Shown: piece by piece, positions 61,780-64,000 of the stretch | Numbering within the stretch: the first letter of the stretch is position 1 | How the letters are laid out: each line of letters starts with the position of its first letter | Source: Prochlorococcus sp. AG-436-C05 | GTDB taxonomy: Bacteria; Cyanobacteriota; Cyanobacteriia; PCC-6307; Cyanobiaceae | DNA: 64,000 bases | Reading direction: 5' to 3' | Assembly (NCBI GenBank): GCA_003209795.1 | Contig: QCPB01000001.1 | Span: forward strand, 88,679-152,678 | Notes under the pieces: model-generated | What the model was told of the DNA's origin: nothing | The model's database searches: none | Seen by the model: only the letters and a program-made list of their open reading frames with translations | Translations under genes and position numbers: made by a program

Positions 61780-64000
61780 ATGTTTACGCAGGTCCGCTCA
61801 GCAAACCGCAGAGTATCTCCTGTTGAGGATAACAAACACAAAGTTGTAATAAAAGCCGTTTATGTTGTCCTTGAGCCACAATACCAAAATTCCTTAACTG
61901 AAGCAGCGAGGTCAATAAATGAAATGAATGGGCCAATTGGTATAGAACTTAGTGGATACCTTATTGAGGAACTTAGAAATGAAAATAATTTTAATGATTT
62001 TAAAGCAGACATAGCTAATGCAGATATTTTTGTTGCTTCTTTAATTTTTATTGAAGATTTAGCTCAAAAGGTTGTAGAGGCAGTTACACCACACAAGGAA
62101 AAGCTCAAAGCTTCAATAATATTTCCTTCTATGCCTGAAGTTATGAGGTTGAATAAGTTGGGTTCATTTAGTATGGCACAGCTAGGTCAATCCAAAAGTA
62201 TTATTGGGGATCTAATAAAAAAGAAAAAAGAATCAGATGGAGCTAGTTTCCAAGATTCAATGTTGAAATTGCTAAATACATTGCCATCAATACTAAAATA
62301 TCTTCCCGTAGAAAAAGCTCAAGATGCTAGGACCTTTATCTTAAGTTTTCAGTATTGGTTAGGTGGTACTACTGAAAACCTGAAAAATTTCTTATTAATG
62401 ATCTCAGAGAAATATGCAGTCTCTGATGATATAAAGGGCCAAATTGAAGAATTAAAAATACAAGATCCAGAAACATTCCCTGACCTTGGAATTTGGCACC
62501 CATTAGCTCCATGCATGTTTGAAAGTTTAGACGACTATCAAAATTGGGAAAACGATAGAAAAGATATAAAGCCCAAAGATTACAAAACTCCAACAATAGG
62601 ATTAGTACTTCAAAGAAGTCACATAGTAACTGGAGATGATGCTCATTACGTTGCTGTTATTCAAGAATTAGAATATAGAGGTGCGAGAGTACTTCCAATA
62701 TTCTGCGGAGGACTAGATTTTTCTAAGCCAGTTAATGAGTTCTATTATGACTCGATTAATAAAGAGGAACCGATTGTTGATGGGGTCGTATCTTTAACAG
62801 GATTTGCGTTGGTTGGCGGACCTGCAAGGCAAGACCATCCAAAGGCTATTGATGCTTTAAAAAAGCTTAACAGACCTTATATGGTTGCACTACCTTTAGT
62901 TTTTCAAACAACTCAAGAATGGGAAGATAGTGACTTAGGATTGCACCCAGTTCAAGTTGCATTACAAATTGCGATACCAGAACTAGATGGAGCAATTGAA
63001 CCTATTATTCTTTCAGGTCGTGATGATGCCACAGGAAAAGCTCATACGCTCCAAGATCGAGTTGATGTAATTGCGGAAAGAGCAATAAAGTGGTCTACTC
63101 TTAGAGTAAAAAAAAGAGATGAAAAGAAATTAGCAATTACTGTATTTAGTTTTCCTCCAGACAAAGGTAATGTAGGGACAGCAGCATATCTTAATGTCTT
63201 TGGTTCTATTTATAGAGTTCTAATGGAAATGAAATCAAAAGGATATCAAATAGATGGGCTACCAAATAATTCGAAAGAATTAATGGAAAAAGTTATAAAT
63301 AATCCTGAGGCAATGGATGGATCTCCTGAATTAAATATTGCCCATAAAATGTCAATTAAAGAATATGAGGAATATACACCCTATTCAAAGCGACTTGAAG
63401 AGAATTGGGGGAAACCTCCTGGAAATTTGAATAGTGATGGACAAAATTTACTTATATACGGAAAACATTTTGGAAATGTATTTATAGGAGTACAGCCAAC
63501 ATTTGGCTATGAAGGTGATCCCATGAGATTACTTTATTCAAGAAGTGCGAGTCCCCATCATGGTTTTGCAGCTTACTATACATATGTAGAAAAGATATGG
63601 TGTGCTGATGCTGTACTTCATTTTGGAACTCACGGTTCTCTTGAATTCATGCCTGGGAAGCAAATGGGCATGAGTGAGACATGTTACCCAGATTCCTTGA
63701 TTGGATCATTACCGAATTTATATTATTACGCAGCCAATAATCCCTCTGAAGCAACAATTGCCAAAAGGAGAGGGTATGCATCAACTATAAGTTACCTTAC
63801 TCCTCCAGCAGAAAATGCCGGACTTTATAAAGGACTTAAAGAATTAAGTGAACTAGTTGGTTCTTATCAACAACTAAGAGAAGGTAGCAGAGGAATTCAA
63901 ATTGTTAATGCAATTATTGAGACTTCTAAGCAATGTAATCTTGATAAAGATGTTGAGATACCTACTAACGATGTAGAAGAACTTAGCATCGAGGAAAGAG
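61780..64000 (+). CDS. chlH: Magnesium chelatase subunit H (3' end beyond window)
   Basis: Porphyrin-binding large subunit that inserts Mg2+ into protoporphyrin IX, the first committed chlorophyll step. About 740 of roughly 1330 residues are visible. The frame from ATG 61780 ([14 protein letters not shown]) stays open to the right edge. ChlH blocks seen are [39 protein letters not shown], and [20 protein letters not shown], the last aligning with the HIGKHGTVEWLPGKS motif of CobN in this window. The RSANRR start and QDHP segment separate it from CobN. Confidence 0.95.
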   Translation, partial: MFTQVRSANRRVSPVEDNKHKVVIKAVYVVLEPQYQNSLTEAARSINEMNGPIGIELSGYLIEELRNENNFNDFKADIANADIFVASLIFIEDLAQKVVEAVTPHKEKLKASIIFPSMPEVMRLNKLGSFSMAQLGQSKSIIGDLIKKKKESDGASFQDSMLKLLNTLPSILKYLPVEKAQDARTFILSFQYWLGGTTENLKNFLLMISEKYAVSDDIKGQIEELKIQDPETFPDLGIWHPLAPCMFESLDDYQNWENDRKDIKPKDYKTPTIGLVLQRSHIVTGDDAHYVAVIQELEYRGARVLPIFCGGLDFSKPVNEFYYDSINKEEPIVDGVVSLTGFALVGGPARQDHPKAIDALKKLNRPYMVALPLVFQTTQEWEDSDLGLHPVQVALQIAIPELDGAIEPIILSGRDDATGKAHTLQDRVDVIAERAIKWSTLRVKKRDEKKLAITVFSFPPDKGNVGTAAYLNVFGSIYRVLMEMKSKGYQIDGLPNNSKELMEKVINNPEAMDGSPELNIAHKMSIKEYEEYTPYSKRLEENWGKPPGNLNSDGQNLLIYGKHFGNVFIGVQPTFGYEGDPMRLLYSRSASPHHGFAAYYTYVEKIWCADAVLHFGTHGSLEFMPGKQMGMSETCYPDSLIGSLPNLYYYAANNPSEATIAKRRGYASTISYLTPPAENAGLYKGLKELSELVGSYQQLREGSRGIQIVNAIIETSKQCNLDKDVEIPTNDVEELSIEER

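Noticed and set aside
1..64000. CRISPR arrays, insertion sequences or rRNA genes
   Set aside because: No regularly spaced direct repeats, no transposase-like ORFs with terminal inverted repeats and no rRNA-like sequence were seen.

Overview
The window is about 30% GC, densely coded and organised like a streamlined marine picocyanobacterial chromosome. It carries chlorophyll genes (acsF, start of chlH), a cytochrome b6f/complex C assembly factor, a Ycf20-like protein, HemJ, cobalamin genes (cobN, cobU) with B12-dependent metH, and several cyanobacteria-only DUF families (DUF1995, DUF2949, DUF2996, DUF3038/DUF4335). The low GC, tiny intergenic gaps, many very small ORFs and gene content point to a high-light-adapted Prochlorococcus. 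That assignment rests on recognising the families, not on a database search.

Layout. 1-15.9 kb: metabolic and information genes (ribBA cut by the left edge, argC, purN, pgi, leuS, dapF, a cysteine desulfurase, a DUF1995 gene, dacB-like, coaD, a flavin reductase, uvrC, hemJ, a PHP phosphoesterase). 15.9-25.8 kb: cobN, ilvE, metH, small conserved genes and an Ap4A phosphorylase. 25.98-26.87 kb: an 890-base stretch without ORFs that is rich in inverted repeats and looks like a non-coding RNA locus. 26.9-35.4 kb: pheT, rpmG-rpsR-RNB ribonuclease, metG-lptC-like, a CCB-type assembly factor, cobU, trmL. 35.4-38.4 kb: a tRNA-Met(CAT) followed by an accessory-looking patch of tiny ORFs around a ribbon-helix-helix gene flanked by matching palindromes. 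38.4-44.1 kb: peroxiredoxin, a very AT-rich membrane protein, an FtsH homologue that has lost its protease motif, rpmF, ycf20-like, a CbbY-like phosphatase, a YkgJ-type protein and two half-size TMEM165/GDT1 transporters. 44.2-57 kb: a Zam/RNase R-like protein lacking catalytic residues, acsF, tldD-pmbA-fmt, terC, mfd. 57-64 kb: a leftward run of cyanobacterial DUF genes, a UbiH-type monooxygenase and dapB, then chlH leaving the right edge.

Themes. Tetrapyrrole and B12 metabolism recur: HemJ (protoporphyrin), AcsF and ChlH (chlorophyll), CobN and CobU (cobalamin), MetH (B12 user). CobN and ChlH are paralogous large chelatase subunits found in the same window. Two conserved enzymes seem to have become non-catalytic: the FtsH-like protein keeps its ATPase motifs but lacks HEXXH and the first membrane helix, and the Zam-like RNB protein lacks the aspartate cluster while a second, short RNB protein keeps it. 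The least explained regions are the 25.98-26.87 kb intergenic region and the tRNA-linked small-ORF cluster. I found no CRISPR array, insertion sequence, integrase or rRNA.
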